Part shown: positions 61,642-61,772 of the stretch, one piece after another | Layout: each line of letters starts with the position of its first letter | Position numbering within the stretch: the stretch's first letter is position 1 | Assembly: GCA_945862215.1 (NCBI GenBank) | Contig: CAMAXY010000010.1 | Span: 1-61,772, forward strand | Source of the DNA: Singulisphaera sp. GP187 | GTDB lineage: Bacteria; Planctomycetota; Phycisphaerae; Phycisphaerales; SM1A02 | Direction: 5' to 3' | DNA length: 61,772 nt | Made by a program: the position numbers and the translations under genes | Notes under the pieces: model-generated | The model's input: only the letters and a program-made list of their open reading frames with translations | Told to the model about the DNA's origin: nothing | Database searches by the model: none

Positions 61642-61772
61642 ATGATCATCGTTGACCATGTTCACAAGTCATACGGCGCGTTTAAGGCGGTTTCCGACCT
61701 CTCGTTTTCGGTTCCCGCTGGATCGGTTTGTGGTTTTTTAGGCCCAAATGGCGCGGGAAAAACCACCACAAT
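61642..61772 (+). CDS. ABC transporter ATP-binding protein (5' part)
   Basis: About 43 codons are visible before the window ends. [20 protein letters not shown] and Walker [11 protein letters not shown] identify an ABC ATPase of the DrrA/NodI/gliding (ABC-2) subgroup. The rest of the gene and its permease should lie to the right. The start is ATG 61642. Confidence 0.9.
   Translation, partial: MIIVDHVHKSYGAFKAVSDLSFSVPAGSVCGFLGPNGAGKTTT

Overview
The window reads as a chromosome segment of a planctomycete, most likely of the Phycisphaerae/Phycisphaerales. The main evidence is that two secreted proteins (4580-7285 and 52591-53670) end in the paired NGSDL..LLSNWG / DGxDxxxLLSxWG module ending in GPC or GAC that is typical of secreted proteins in that group (GC-type dockerin). 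Zinc-ribbon membrane proteins with CxxCGYNLRG...CPECG are also common there. The base composition is moderate. LpxI, a LolCDE-like transporter, TonB/ExbD and an O-antigen-ligase-like protein imply a diderm envelope. This placement is inference from motifs, not a database result.

Layout. 0-12.5 kb: end of an unknown gene, a zinc-ribbon membrane protein, clpC with a clear intrinsic terminator, a beta-propeller/di-heme cytochrome, an nnrE-lolE-lolD operon on the minus strand, then a glycosyltransferase and surE on plus. 12.5-13.4 kb: a non-coding block of nested direct repeats and a near-perfect palindrome. 13.4-25.1 kb: mainly minus-strand housekeeping genes (tonB, exbD, a STAS protein, gyrA, a TlyA-like methyltransferase, lpxI, a LOG-family gene), then a plus-strand O-antigen-ligase-like gene, then a DUF4286-like gene and dsbD. 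25.1-32.3 kb: the translation/transcription operon nusA-infB-rbfA-(degenerate HhH protein)-yebC-lipoprotein on plus. It is preceded by a strong promoter and a leader of about 300 nt containing competing antiterminator and terminator hairpins. 32.3-35.5 kb: a TVP38 protein, a TauE/SafE permease and the YifB/ComM AAA+ protein.

35.5-50.2 kb is an accessory island. It holds an ISL3-type transposase remnant, at least nine solo or paired ends of one IS3-like element (TGTCCAC...GGGGAGGTCCA type) and three copies of a 55-57 bp imperfect palindrome inside a longer repeat. Its genes include Cys-rich secreted proteins of unknown function, an AbiE type IV toxin-antitoxin locus whose toxin gene is cut by the IS3-like element, an ECF sigma factor with a membrane partner, a family of small membrane proteins and zinc-ribbon proteins with a broken duplicate, and an AAA+/DUF4143 ATPase behind a putative leaderless, operator-flanked promoter.

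50.2-61.8 kb returns to ordinary genes: astB (arginine catabolism), a small lipoprotein, a DinB-family protein, a secreted beta-propeller protein, putA (proline catabolism), a GT4 glycogen-synthase-like glycosyltransferase, prmC, a PAS/GAF/receiver protein and the start of an ABC transporter gene. AstB and PutA both feed amino acids towards glutamate. Start sites were chosen by eye from ribosome-binding sites, overlaps and family alignments recalled from general knowledge; no search was run.
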